Source of the DNA: Anadara kagoshimensis
Lineage: Eukaryota > Mollusca > Bivalvia > Arcoida > Arcidae
DNA length: 64,000 nucleotides
NCBI GenBank assembly: GCA_021292105.1
Contig: CM037870.1
Location: 25,411,916 to 25,475,915 of the forward strand
Direction of reading: 5' to 3'
Part shown: positions 48,101 through 53,339 of the stretch, piece by piece
Layout: each line of letters opens with the position of its first letter
Numbering within the stretch: the first letter of the stretch is position 1
Made by a program: the position numbers and the translations under genes
Notes under the pieces: model-generated
Seen by the model: the letters and a program-made list of their open reading frames with translations, nothing else
The model's database searches: none
Told to the model about the DNA's origin: nothing

Positions 48101-48632
48101 ATACATAGCTATAGTCTGGCCATAAATGTGGCTGTTTTTCTCAATCTTAAATCAACTTAATACACTAAAAGCATTAGATTTAATCATTAATGGCATCAAA
48201 AATGATGTCAAAGTTTTCCCAAAATGAGCAAAAAGTTGATAGTTTTTTCCAATTTTAGTTAAGAGGCCTTTTCCCAAAAGATCCTGATAAATCCTTGTCA
48301 TATATTGAACAATATACAAGGTTTTATCAAAGAATTCAACAACTACAACCTACAGACATTCTGGCAGGAAAGTTGCAGACAAACTCTGATAAAGACATCA
48401 TATACCAATATATTCATATATTCATAGAATTCAATAATAACAGCCTACAGATATTTACTTACATTCTCATTCAAGGCAACAACTATTTTTATGGCTACTG
48501 GCTTTTGTTGAAATCAATAATGAATACTCCATCATTTGAACATTTTAATTTTTAATAAATATATTTTGTTTTACATACCGGTGTTGTAAGTTGTAACTCA
48601 GCCCCCTCAGTGTTTCCCCGGTCTGACGTCAT
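14698..48632 (-). CDS. LARP4: La-related protein 4 (LARP4/4B), complete 17-exon coding gene
   Basis: LARP4 is a cytoplasmic protein that binds poly(A) RNA through its La module and contacts poly(A)-binding protein through PAM2, stabilising mRNAs and promoting translation. Joining the 17 exons listed below gives 2547 nt, 848 residues plus stop, with every phase matching. Domains: PAM2 41-52, La motif about 135-200, RRM about 217-295, polyglutamine 311-345, basic/acidic RSRRRRDDD about 512-522, FPPLPG 555-560, MSDVVKG 579-585, KLSYAQ 735-740, and an Arg/Glu-rich tail. Human LARP4 and LARP4B have the same blocks in the same order and are about 720-740 residues, so this copy is longer through Q- and S/P-rich linkers. 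The N-terminus MTSD resembles human LARP4B. One gene probably stands for both vertebrate paralogues. Confidence 0.95.
15437..15542 (-). CDS. LARP4: LARP4 coding exon 16
   Basis: 106 nt, phases 2 to 0. It encodes (K)[19 protein letters not shown] and [16 protein letters not shown]. The acceptor is TTTTTCAG|AAC and the donor GTG|GTATGT. It is low complexity with no domain; the phase match with both neighbours is the main support. Confidence 0.88.
15932..15976. repeat. (AG)n / (CT)n microsatellite beside LARP4 exon 15 donor
   Basis: About 22 AG dinucleotides on the + strand, i.e. (CT)n in the LARP4 transcript, beginning directly after the GTAAGT donor of exon 15. Confidence 0.95.
15983..16353 (-). 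CDS. LARP4: LARP4 coding exon 15 (MSDVVKG block)
   Basis: 371 nt, phases 0 to 2. It begins [20 protein letters not shown], matching human LARP4 (NRMSDVVKG), and continues as a proline/serine-rich linker ([15 protein letters not shown] ... [12 protein letters not shown]). The acceptor is TTTGTTTCAG|AGT and the donor AA|GTAAGT. The donor is followed at once by a long CT microsatellite (see findings). Confidence 0.93.
16925..17041 (-). CDS. LARP4: LARP4 coding exon 14 (FPPLPG block)
   Basis: 117 nt, phase 0 at both ends. It encodes [20 protein letters not shown] then [19 protein letters not shown]. The phrase [13 protein letters not shown] is the hallmark conserved linear motif of LARP4/4B (human FDLLASNFPPLPG). 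The acceptor is TTATTCACAG and the donor TCT|GTAAGT. Confidence 0.95.
17757..17808 (-). CDS. LARP4: LARP4 coding exon 13 (basic/acidic patch)
   Basis: 52 nt, phases 2 to 0. It encodes (R)[17 protein letters not shown], equivalent to human LARP4 FRGRRRREDDRISRP. A small exon, well supported by flanking TTTTGTTTTAG and CCA|GTAAGA, exact phase and sequence match. Confidence 0.93.
18365..18631 (-). CDS. LARP4: LARP4 coding exon 12
   Basis: 267 nt, phases 2 to 2. It encodes [20 protein letters not shown] and continues as a Ser/Asn/Arg/His-rich disordered linker ending [11 protein letters not shown](R). The acceptor is ATAAATAG|TCG (a weak pyrimidine tract) and the donor AG|GTAAAA. It corresponds to the poorly conserved region after the RRM in human LARP4. 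Confidence 0.9.
19327..19415 (-). CDS. LARP4: LARP4 coding exon 11
   Basis: 89 nt, phases 0 to 2. It encodes [20 protein letters not shown] and PPFSNVNRN(N). It resembles the human segment FNSPGSYKTNAAAMNMGRPF in position and general composition. The acceptor is TGTTATTACAG|GTT and the donor AA|GTAAGT. Confidence 0.88.
20654..20728 (-). CDS. LARP4: LARP4 coding exon 10
   Basis: 75 nt, phase 0 at both ends. It encodes [20 protein letters not shown] and LDPSM; human LARP4 has a similar SWSPNPTPYFETPLAPFPN stretch here. The acceptor is CTGTTTTGCAG|ATT and the donor ATG|GTAAGC. Confidence 0.9.
20970..21197 (-). CDS. LARP4: LARP4 coding exon 9 (end of RRM and polyglutamine tract)
   Basis: 228 nt, phase 0 at both ends. 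It encodes [20 protein letters not shown], the last strand and C-terminal extension of the RRM (human LARP4B ARIKAKAIAINTFLPKNGF), then a Q-rich tract at residues 311-345 with a run of 12 consecutive glutamines coded by mixed CAA/CAG, then [20 protein letters not shown]. The opposite strand gives a meaningless poly-leucine frame. Confidence 0.94.
21687..21851 (-). CDS. LARP4: LARP4 coding exon 8 (RRM core)
   Basis: 165 nt, phase 0 at both ends. It encodes [40 protein letters not shown] and [15 protein letters not shown]. It aligns with human LARP4 ([20 protein letters not shown] ... WYITFQSDTDAQQAYKYLR) almost residue for residue. This is the RNP-containing half of the RRM that follows the La motif. 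Confidence 0.96.
21916..23293. mobile_element. pogo/Tigger-like non-autonomous DNA transposon (1378 bp)
   Basis: Perfect terminal inverted repeats of about 25 bp, beginning CAGTCGACTCTCGTTAATTC, at 21916 and (inverted) ending at 23293. TA dinucleotides flank both ends (21914-21915 and 23294-23295), the Tc1/mariner/pogo target signature. Inside are about 2.5 copies of an 81-bp tandem unit (22203-22400; CTTACAAGATTCCATTGAGA ... GGCGAGGCA) and a poly(T) run near 22965. No transposase frame is visible. It sits between LARP4 exons 7 and 8. Confidence 0.85.
23710..23813 (-). CDS. LARP4: LARP4 coding exon 7 (La motif-RRM linker and RRM beta 1)
   Basis: 104 nt, phases 1 to 0. It encodes (E)[18 protein letters not shown] and [16 protein letters not shown], matching human LARP4 [20 protein letters not shown] / LREIPETTPIEE. 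The acceptor is GTCTGTTTCAG|AGT and the donor GAG|GTATGA. Confidence 0.95.
24383..24519 (-). CDS. LARP4: LARP4 coding exon 6 (second part of La motif)
   Basis: 137 nt, phases 2 to 1. It encodes [40 protein letters not shown] and TELLR. SQMDSDQ is a LARP4/4B signature within the La motif winged helix. The acceptor is TTTTGTCAAACAG|GGA and the donor G|GTAAGC. Confidence 0.96.
25185..25272 (-). CDS. LARP4: LARP4 coding exon 5 (start of La motif)
   Basis: 88 nt, phases 1 to 2. It encodes (E)[19 protein letters not shown] and KRLLEICFS(R), the first helices of the La motif. The EICFSR stretch stands where genuine La proteins have EYYFGD, the LARP4-type substitution linked to poly(A) rather than UUU-OH binding. 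The donor is AG|GTATAT. Confidence 0.94.
25668..26176. mobile_element. Inverted-repeat transposon, CAGGGATTTATCAAGGGC family, copy 1 (509 bp)
   Basis: The ends are CAGGGTTTTATCAGGGCCC and, inverted, GGGCATATTTAGGGCC.. / CCTTGATAAATCCCTG. Subterminal blocks (TTTTGGGAAAA, GGGCCGAATTTCGGCCC) also occur in the copy at 47985-48297. Flanks GTCTC and ATCTC suggest a target-site duplication of about 5 bp with one change. No transposase. It lies in the intron between LARP4 exons 4 and 5. Confidence 0.7.
26195..26312 (+). repeat. SINE 3' fragment
   Basis: TGGGTGGTTTTCTCTGGGTA, CTCCAGTTTCCTCCAACCAA, GACCACCTCGATATAAGTGT and AAGAATCTTGAATGGGACAT form the typical 3' module of the second SINE family in this window, without a recognisable head. 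Confidence 0.5.
27101..27256 (-). CDS. LARP4: LARP4 coding exon 4 (linker between PAM2 and La motif)
   Basis: 156 nt, phases 1 to 1. It encodes (D)[19 protein letters not shown] and [32 protein letters not shown]. It is acidic and Gly/Pro/Ser-rich. The acceptor is TGTACTTTTAG|ATT and the donor G|GTAAGT. Conservation is low; phase and splice sites carry the call. Confidence 0.88.
27352..27540. repeat. Short inverted-repeat MITE (about 190 bp)
   Basis: Ends AACCTGTCTATAAAGGCCAC and, inverted, GTGGCCTTTAAGCCAGGTT; internal repeats of TGGCCTTTATAGGCAGGT. A diverged relative (GAACCTGTCTTTAAGTCTGC ... TATAGACAAGTTCGACTTAA) lies at 61.44-61.57 kb. The CGACT/CGAACCTG ends recall pogo-like elements. 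Confidence 0.5.
28497..28815. repeat. 98-bp tandem repeat (about 3.5 units)
   Basis: GATAAACTTGCACTGCCATT, TTAATATTCATATGACTACT, TGGGTATTCAATGAATGG and AAACCCAGAGGGGG recur in order. Unit starts lie at about 28497, 28581, 28679 and 28778, so units are 84, 98 and 99 bp. Confidence 0.85.
28958..29262 (-). mobile_element. tRNA-derived SINE copy
   Basis: On the - strand it reads head (TAGTAGCTCAGTTGGTCGAG), body (ACCCAAGACTTGAAAGTGGG) and tail (GACTGGGAAGTTAAACACCA, then TCACTCTACTCAACT), matching the 3524-3834 copy. It is more diverged and sits in LARP4 intron 3. Confidence 0.7.
29696..29813 (-). CDS. LARP4: LARP4 coding exon 3 (PAM2 motif)
   Basis: 118 nt, phases 0 to 1. It encodes [20 protein letters not shown] and [19 protein letters not shown](D). 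GLNPNATVF is the PAM2 motif that docks on the MLLE domain of poly(A)-binding protein (human LARP4 GLNPNAKVW). The critical aromatic residue here is Phe, as in ordinary PAM2 motifs, not the Trp of human LARP4. The acceptor is ATTTCAG|GTC and the donor G|GTAAGA. Confidence 0.93.
30835..31970. repeat. 34-38-bp tandem repeat, split by a transposon
   Basis: Units such as TTACAAGAATAGTCACTACC and ATCTTTAAGTCAC recur about eight times from 30835 to 31097 and resume at 31794-31970 after the element at 31098-31793. Early units start 34 bp apart (30841, 30875, 30909). Confidence 0.8.
31098..31793. mobile_element. CAGTGCTTCAGATTGT TIR element, copy 1 (696 bp, 6-bp TSD)
   Basis: The left end is CAGTGCTTCAGATTGT and the right end AATCTGAAGCTCTG (its inverted form with two changes). 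The duplicated target CACTAC is exact at 31092-31097 and 31794-31799. The interior holds GGGCCACAAGGGCCCACC near the left end and CATGCGCCACGTGG near the right. An 85-residue frame (31492-31749) also exists in copy 2, but most differences between the two would change the residue, so I do not call it a gene. No transposase. Confidence 0.85.
32558..33120. repeat. C/T-rich tandem repeat (about 30-36-bp units)
   Basis: GTGATTTCACCTGTCCCCTA and CCCTCTTCCTTGTAATA alternate about 16 times with variable spacers. In the LARP4 transcript it reads as a purine-rich array. Open frames across it are by-products. Confidence 0.85.
34315..34356. repeat. Compound (CT)n(AT)n microsatellite
   Basis: CT repeats run directly into TATATA repeats; a second CT tract lies at 34603-34631. 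Confidence 0.9.
35431..36138. repeat. CATTTCGTACC foldback array
   Basis: About eight copies of ATTTCGTACC (often ACCATTTCGTACCATGACC) fill 35431-35655. The inverted form GGTACGAAATGGT occurs three times at 36041-36138, ending ATGGTACGAAATGGTCATGG. A (GA)n tract (35990-36026) lies just inside the right arm and about 330 bp of unrelated AT-rich DNA fills the centre. The layout resembles a foldback transposon with reiterated ends. A 14-bp hairpin-forming core is present in each pair. Confidence 0.75.
37040..37084 (-). CDS. LARP4: LARP4 coding exon 2: Q-rich microexon (probable)
   Basis: 45 nt, phase 0 at both ends, encoding [15 protein letters not shown] if the first acceptor is used. The donor CAG|GTAAAC is good. 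The 5' edge is a run of CAG/CAA codons giving several in-frame AG acceptors (exon starts 37084, 37081, 37075 or 37072), all keeping phase. The upstream pyrimidine tract is mediocre. Because both neighbours are phase 0, the frame holds with or without it, so it may be a cassette exon. Confidence 0.6.
38520..38640 (-). promoter_or_regulatory. Possible alternative first exon of LARP4
   Basis: On the - strand, a CG-containing stretch (TAACGGCGACGACAACTG) is followed by GGAGGAGGAGGAGG and ATGGCGGCAGCA, then GTGACA, a weak possible donor that leaves phase 0, the phase needed to enter exon 2 or exon 3. GC content is locally higher than in the surrounding intron. No conserved peptide supports it; tentative. 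Confidence 0.25.
39870..40065 (-). repeat. Decayed tRNA-derived SINE
   Basis: On the - strand it begins AGGAGCCCCTAGTGGCCTAA and TGGATAAGATATTAGTCAAC, a Leu/Ser-tRNA-like head, and continues through GTGAATTTTTCTTGCC and a GC-rich block (CAGCGGCGTACTGACTCGGT). Heads of similar type lie near 35.35, 41.28, 42.86, 58.4, 59.5 and 59.85 kb. Confidence 0.4.
40858..41195 (+). mobile_element. tRNA-derived SINE copy
   Basis: Head ACTAAAGTAGCTCAGTTGGT (A box) and ATCATGGGTTAGAACCCCCA (degenerate B box), body GACTTGAAAATTTGTAGTGA, tail TATAAGCAAAATATTTTTGA and GGGACGTAAACCC. It is older than the 3524 copy. A short reversed piece of the same SINE tail (TTGAGTAGAGTAATGGT) precedes it at 40800. Confidence 0.65.
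42073..42103. repeat. (CA)n microsatellite
   Basis: About 15 CA dinucleotides; a GA tract lies at 42271-42286. Confidence 0.95.
42955..43377. mobile_element. hAT-like MITE (about 420 bp)
   Basis: The ends AGGGTTCGTACAG and CTGTATGAACCCT are inverted repeats with one mismatch. Subterminal CAAATTTAAGGACTTTT and repeated TTCAAGGGCTTTTTAG phrases recall hAT non-autonomous elements of the CAGGGTTCATACAGG type. No coding capacity, and no exact target-site duplication found. Confidence 0.6.
44010..44709. mobile_element. CAGTGCTTCAGATTGT TIR element, copy 2 (700 bp, 6-bp TSD)
   Basis: Perfect 16-bp inverted ends CAGTGCTTCAGATTGT / ACAATCTGAAGCACTG. Exact 6-bp duplication ATCTTA at 44004-44009 and 44710-44715. 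It is in opposite orientation to copy 1 and nearly collinear with it. The shared open frame (minus, 44000-44362) differs from copy 1 at about ten amino-acid-changing and three silent positions in the aligned core, as expected of neutral drift. Confidence 0.88.
44868..45173 (-). mobile_element. tRNA-derived SINE copy
   Basis: On the - strand: head CTGTGGTTGCTCAGTTGGTG, B-box-like GGGTTGAAATCC, body CTTGAAAGTAGGTAATGACT, tail ending CTGGTGAAGTCTCGATATGA and AATATTCTTGACTGGT. Moderately diverged from the 3524 copy. Confidence 0.65.
45473..46252. mobile_element. CAGTGTTCTGCCCAG TIR element, related subfamily (780 bp, 6-bp TSD)
   Basis: Ends CAGTGTTCTGCCCAG and CTGGGCAGAACACTG are perfect inverted repeats. 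Exact 6-bp duplication ATCCTG at 45467-45472 and 46253-46258. Next to the left end is ATGGGCCGAAGGGCCCATTG, the counterpart of GGGCCACAAGGGCCC in the 31.1 and 44.0 kb elements; next to the right end are GCGCCATTTT and GCGCCAATGGCGC. No transposase. Clearly the same larger family as the other two. Confidence 0.85.
47921..48400. repeat. Short tandem duplication interrupted by an inverted-repeat element
   Basis: TCAACAACTACAACCTATGG / ATTCTGGCAGGAAAGT / AAAGACATCATA occurs at about 47920-47984 and again, diverged, at 48337-48402. The element at 47985-48297 sits at the end of the first unit. Confidence 0.6.
47985..48297. mobile_element. CAGGGATTTATCAAGGGC family, copy 2 (313 bp)
   Basis: Left end CAGGGATTTATCAAGGGCC, right end CCTGATAAATCCTTG. 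The subterminal GGGCCGAAATTCGGCCC palindrome and TTTTCCCAAAATGGGC block are shared with copy 1. TCATA flanks both sides (47980-47984, 48298-48302), suggesting a 5-bp target duplication. Internally shorter than copy 1. Confidence 0.7.
48579..48632 (-). CDS. LARP4: LARP4 coding exon 1 (start codon)
   Basis: 54 coding nt encoding [18 protein letters not shown]; phase 0 donor CCG|GTATGT. The exon continues upstream to its acceptor at 48674 (TGTTACAG|GTGGAA) as 42 nt of leader. I chose this ATG because human LARP4B also begins MTSD and because no in-frame ATG is visible in the candidate upstream exon. The 42-nt leader is itself open, so an upstream start cannot be excluded. Confidence 0.78.
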
Positions 48633-48674
48633 CAGGGCAGCTGAGTCTTCTACTGAACTTGCGGTCAGTTCCAC
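48633..48674 (-). other. LARP4: LARP4 5'UTR part of the start exon
   Basis: Leader sequence between the splice acceptor TGTTACAG and the MTSD start codon. It reads without stop in the coding frame (VELTASSVEDSAAL), so it would become coding if translation began in an upstream exon. Confidence 0.6.
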
Positions 48675-48959
48675 CTGTAACAGAAACATGAAGAATTTTA
48701 AATAAGAGAGCACTTAATCAAGTCAATGAAATGTCATCTTAACAGATCCAGTATTAAATCAAGAGTAGTGTAATATTGTGTCTAAATCACAGCCTGACAA
48801 ACACTAACATTTACTGCAACCCATCTGAATTAACATTACAAAAGAAGACTTTTCAGACCTGTTAAACATCTATGTTTAAAATATAACTCTGAAAGTGTCC
48901 AAAATTAGGCTAAAAGCATAGCAAACTTTAAGTACAAGATTACTATACAAACTTTGATA

Positions 48960-49092
48960 TATTTATACTTTATTATGTTTTCCTGAGGAACCTGTGCTAC
49001 TATAGTATTGTCTTGGTTAGTATAGTGCCTGAACCGAAGGCACTATACTTCCCAAGTCAATACTATAGTAGCGAAGGAAAACATCATAATGT
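48960..49092. repeat. Near-perfect hairpin MITE
   Basis: 34-base arms at 48996-49029 and 49039-49072 (GCTACTATAGTATTG...TATAGTGCC) pair with about three mismatches around a 9-base loop. The complementarity continues outward with TTATGTTTTCCT / AGGAAAACATCATAAT to about 48960 and 49092. The transcript would fold into one long stem. Confidence 0.7.
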
Positions 49093-49689
49093 ATTTAGTA
49101 CATCACATGACACTTTAATGCATGGTGCATTCTAACCATTGATGACTTTAAATTTACAGACAGACATTTAGACATAAGGTAATTCCAATTCTGTAGTGTA
49201 CAATCTGGTCAGAAATGAATTTGTCTGGGTCCTCATCGCCGAATCTTGATGTAATGTTTGTTTACAAAATAGCATTCTCATTCCCAAGGTGGCACATGCA
49301 AAAAGCATAGTACCCGTCTGGAAAACCAAAAGTACCTTGCTGTCAACAGCACTATACTCGTTGCTAAGGACAGACAGAAACTTTACAAAATAGAGTACAT
49401 GTACATATCCAATCAATTTCCTACAATTGCTATGTACTAAATATTTAATATACAGGAGCACTGCTAGGCAAGAGCAAGATACGGCAATTTACATTTTTGC
49501 CATAAAACTGTTGTTGATGATTGAAAAAATAAACCATAATAAAACCACAAAAGGTCACAACTCTCAAGAAATTTGTATCCAGTTATCGACTCTTCTAGAG
49601 CGCACAATGTTATATCCTGATAATCATGTACCGGTATACCAAGTTAAGTAAACTTACAGGTCAACTTACAAGTACAGGACTTGGACCCA

Positions 49690-50345
49690 TGGCTGAGAGT
49701 ATTGTATAAACACTTGGAGATCAGATTTCAGGCTGGGGGTATAGTATAAACACTTGGAGATCAGATTTCAGGCTGGGGGTATTGTATAAACACTTGGGCA
49801 CAAGTATTCAGGCTGGGGTATTGTATAAATACTTGGACATCAGTATTCAGGCTGGGGGTATTTTTTATAAAACTTGGAGACCATTATTCAGGCTGGGGGT
49901 ATTGTATAAACACTTGGGCACCAGTATTCAGGCTGGGGGTATTGTATAAATACTTGGACACCAGTATTCAAGCTGGGAGTATTGTATAAACACTTGGGAC
50001 ACCATTATTTAGGCTGGGGGTATTGTATAACCACTTGGACACTAGTATTCAGACCGAGGGTATTCCATAAACTCTTGGACACTAGTGTTCATGCTGGGCT
50101 GAAGTCTGGGTATTGTATAAACTCTTGGAAACTGGTATTTAGACTGGGGGTATTCCATAAACTCTTGGACACCAGTATTCAGGCTGGACCCCAGGATATT
50201 GTGTAAACTTTGGGACACCAGCTTTGAGGCTGGGATATCGTGTAAACTTTGGGACATCAGCTTTGAGGCGGGGATATTGAGTAAACTTTGGGACACCAGC
50301 TTTGAGGCTGGGATAAACTTTGGGACATCAGTATTCAGGATGGGG
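49690..50345. repeat. 40-bp tandem repeat (about 16 units)
   Basis: GGCTGGGGGTATTGTATAAA / CACTTGGACACCAGTATTCA recurs, with early unit starts exactly 40 bp apart (49691, 49731, 49771) and later units drifting to 36-48 bp. It lies in the LARP4 leader intron. Open frames on both strands across it are by-products. Confidence 0.88.
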
Positions 50346-51612
50346 TATTGTATTAACTCTTTAATACCTTGAACAGGCTTGTTAAGAATATAGAACATGT
50401 ACATAGAATATCATGACACATGGGATACCATATAATACAAACAACCTTATTATCAGAATTTATCGGTATATAAAATTATGTTCAGACAACATATGTAAGC
50501 TTGGTATATGTATTTTGAATACCTTTGCTGCATCATATTTTTGTTATTTGTAACTTTATTTCAGCGAGATGCAATTATTTCAGATTCAAATGAAAAATTC
50601 CTTATTCATTTAAAATAAATTAATTTTGAAATAGTTTCAAACCATTCACAGATATTATGGGCAGTGACAATTTTGACTTCAAATTCATTTGGGAAAAATT
50701 ATCTTTTTTGTCACACTTTTTATTATGTTTTAGGAAACTTCTGAAAATTTTCTAGAAGTTTCATTAAATTCCTCTATATTTCAGACACTCTGATTTTGAA
50801 ATTTCAAAAATATTAAAATTCCCTACAATTCCAGACATCAATTGTGTGCCCCTAAATCTGGAGACAATTCTGTTGAACTCACCCAGAGTCTATGATGCAG
50901 AATGTTTATGATAGTGATTGAAACAAACAAGAAAAAACATTGTTGATTTGTTATTTACATGTAAATTCTATTGTTTTCATGTGTTTGGTACCTTGTGCAT
51001 TTGCATGGACTGTTACATTCAACCCTGATGATTTTTTTAGTTTATATTAAAAACTAAAAAAATCATCCGGGTTGAAAATTCTTCAAGCCAGATGCCCGGG
51101 ACTAGAAATTTGGCAATCAGGATTTTCACTTTAATAAATACTCAGTAGACCAATGAATTTAATTTCCGTCTGTCATCTGGTTTCTTAAAAAAATCTTGAA
51201 AAAAAACATCTGTAGTCACGTTGCACTGTTGTTTACATTCATCCTTGATAATTCAAGAATTTAAATACTTCATTTAATTTCACATCCTACAAGCAGAATG
51301 CGTTGGGCTCCAATGAGAACAGAAAGTCACAAGACATAAAAGATGACAAGGAGAAGTGTGTCAGATTGTTTCATCAACCATGGGTTGACAAATGTCCATG
51401 GGTCATCTATGAGGATAATGCTGAAATTATAAATACTGTCGAAAATACCTCTAACTATTGAAAGAAATGATGTAAATTAATTTGTGTCCGTCTTCTTTGA
51501 TTCTGTCTTTAATCAAACTCTGGACTTAATAAACAAAATTGCGGGCTATTTGATTATCAACAAGTCCTGGGCTTTACTTCATCTGATCATACCTCTACTA
51601 TTATGTGTTATT

Positions 51613-51645
<33 letters not shown>
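51613..51645. repeat. Poly(T) tract
   Basis: About 32 consecutive T residues on the + strand in an otherwise unremarkable intron segment. Confidence 0.95.
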
Positions 51646-52414
51646 AAAGCGATTGTTCGATTGAAATTGATGTTCTTGGCAGACAAAAAATGTATGACTG
51701 AGACAAGTTCTGTCAGTTCACATCACAACTTTTTTCCGAAAATGATGCAGTGTTTTGTTTCATTTTTTGAAAACTACCTTCTGCCATTAACATACACACT
51801 CCCATTCTAAAAATGAATAATTTTAAATTTTCTCTAAAATCCCAGACACTGGAAGGAAATTATTTAATCTGTCTGTAAAGAGAAGAGTTTATACTTTATC
51901 ATAGTAGCCATATTTAATATAATTTTATATTTTTGAAAGTCATATACACAAATACTTTGATTTACTTGTTGTCAAGTCAACTCAAATGTTTAGATCATAT
52001 ATTTGGGTTAAAAACCCTATCACTTATATAACAACTTCAAAATCAAAGATTTTGGGGTTCAGTGTTCACACATTGAATTTGTCAAGACTAAAATTTAGTT
52101 TGTTGTTAGCATTAACATCAGACTATATTGTATTCAGTCTTTCTAAATTTGATGTCCACATATGCATACCAAAATTAATATCTAACAAAGGCTAGAACCA
52201 GGATAAAAACCAGTGACCTTGGCCAGGTGGTGACATGGATGCATTACTTGTTTAAATATGACATAAATTCGCTTTAAATTTGAATTAAAATATTGGGGTA
52301 AAGGATTATCCTTACTATTAATACGAATGTGTGGTGCAAAACGGATTTTAAACATCAAATGCGTCCAAAGACGACAACATATGCCAAAATTAAATCTTGG
52401 AACAGAAATTCCAT

Positions 52415-52436
52415 GGAGGCCGCCATCTTGGCTGAC
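52415..52436. promoter_or_regulatory. YY1-type motif in LARP4 leader intron
   Basis: GGCCGCCATCTTGGCTG is a strong match to the YY1 consensus (CAAGATGGCGGC inverted). On the - strand it also presents an ATG in good context (CAAGATGGCGGCC) opening only a short frame. It lies about 450 bp inside the candidate first exon, so it may mark an intragenic promoter element. Confidence 0.4.
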
Positions 52437-52890
52437 GACATAACCATATGAATTTCCGCTTTCATGAAGAAAGCATGCGATTGCTTGTTTCATATTACAT
52501 ACAAGTTTTCTTGCTTCTAAACATTATTTTAATAAAATAACAGAATTCTTGAACACAAATATATTCTAAATACGTTTAAGAATCAAACGAAATGCAAGAA
52601 ATGGTCTGGTTTTGTGAATTTCGCATAGGTGACCCATCTGCTCATAGGCGGGTCAAAACGCGTTTAGAAGGGTTTATCTTCGTTCAGTTCAGCTAAATAC
52701 GCATCTATTTTCATTGATGAACATGTTACATAACGTTTCAACAACTGACACAATCTAGAAAATCATCAGTACGACACCGTGCAGGAAAATATTCACTACA
52801 CGTGATAGAATATGTTGCATAGACAGTAATATGGCGTCAACTTGGGGTCACGATACTGTTCACTTAGACAACCCAACATAATTCACTTAC

Positions 52891-53105
52891 TTTGCCTTCC
52901 TGTACCCTTTAGAATTAAAAATTATCGTTCCAATCCGTCCTGAAAGGGTTGAGCTTTCCCTTAAATTACCCGCTTCTCGAAAATATACAGAAACTGGGTG
53001 GCTACAGGACAAATTCCGTCCAACATCAACATATACAAGGTTGAGCAGGTTGTTCTACATTGCCACTGTAGTCACATGGGCCGCTAATATCCAACATGGC
53101 AACCG
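52891..53105 (-). other. LARP4: Candidate non-coding first exon of LARP4
   Basis: On the - strand a strong donor, GGCAAA|GTAAGTG, lies at 52890-52889. The preceding ~200 bases have ATGs only in frames closed by stops, so the exon would be leader. Upstream lies the most GC- and CpG-rich DNA of the area. The 5' end is a guess. Confidence 0.4.
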
Positions 53106-53264
53106 TGATTTGGAAACATGCTTGCATTTGATTTTAGTAAACAAAAGCGAATGAATAGATTATTTCTTATACAATGTTTATTAAATGACAAAATATTCAA
53201 TTAAACATAAATATTTTATTCGCAAAAATACTTCAAAATCGAAAAAATGTCGTAAACGTCACGA

Positions 53265-53335
53265 ATTTTGCGATTTGGCGGGAGAGGCGGGACTTTGTGT
53301 GACGCAGTGCGGTCATGAGGCGCCAATGGGGTTTT
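53265..53335 (-). promoter_or_regulatory. Candidate LARP4 promoter (E2F-like and GC boxes)
   Basis: GATTTGGCGGGAGAGGCGGG combines an E2F-like TTTGGCGGGA and a GC-box-like GAGGCGGGAC, followed by TGTGACGCAGTGCGG and GAGGCGCCAATGG (CCAAT). This small CpG-rich patch sits directly upstream of the candidate first exon and contrasts with AT-rich surroundings. No TATA box is evident. Confidence 0.45.
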
Positions 53336-53339
53336 GACT

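Noticed and set aside
49982-50404. Frames of 74 and 120 codons with repeated peptide phrases
   Set aside because: Products of the 40-bp tandem array in the leader intron; nothing resembling a protein family.
52182-52493. A 103-codon - strand frame containing the YY1-type ATG
   Set aside because: No conserved peptide and no matching splice phase to LARP4 exon 1; the motif is better read as a regulatory site.
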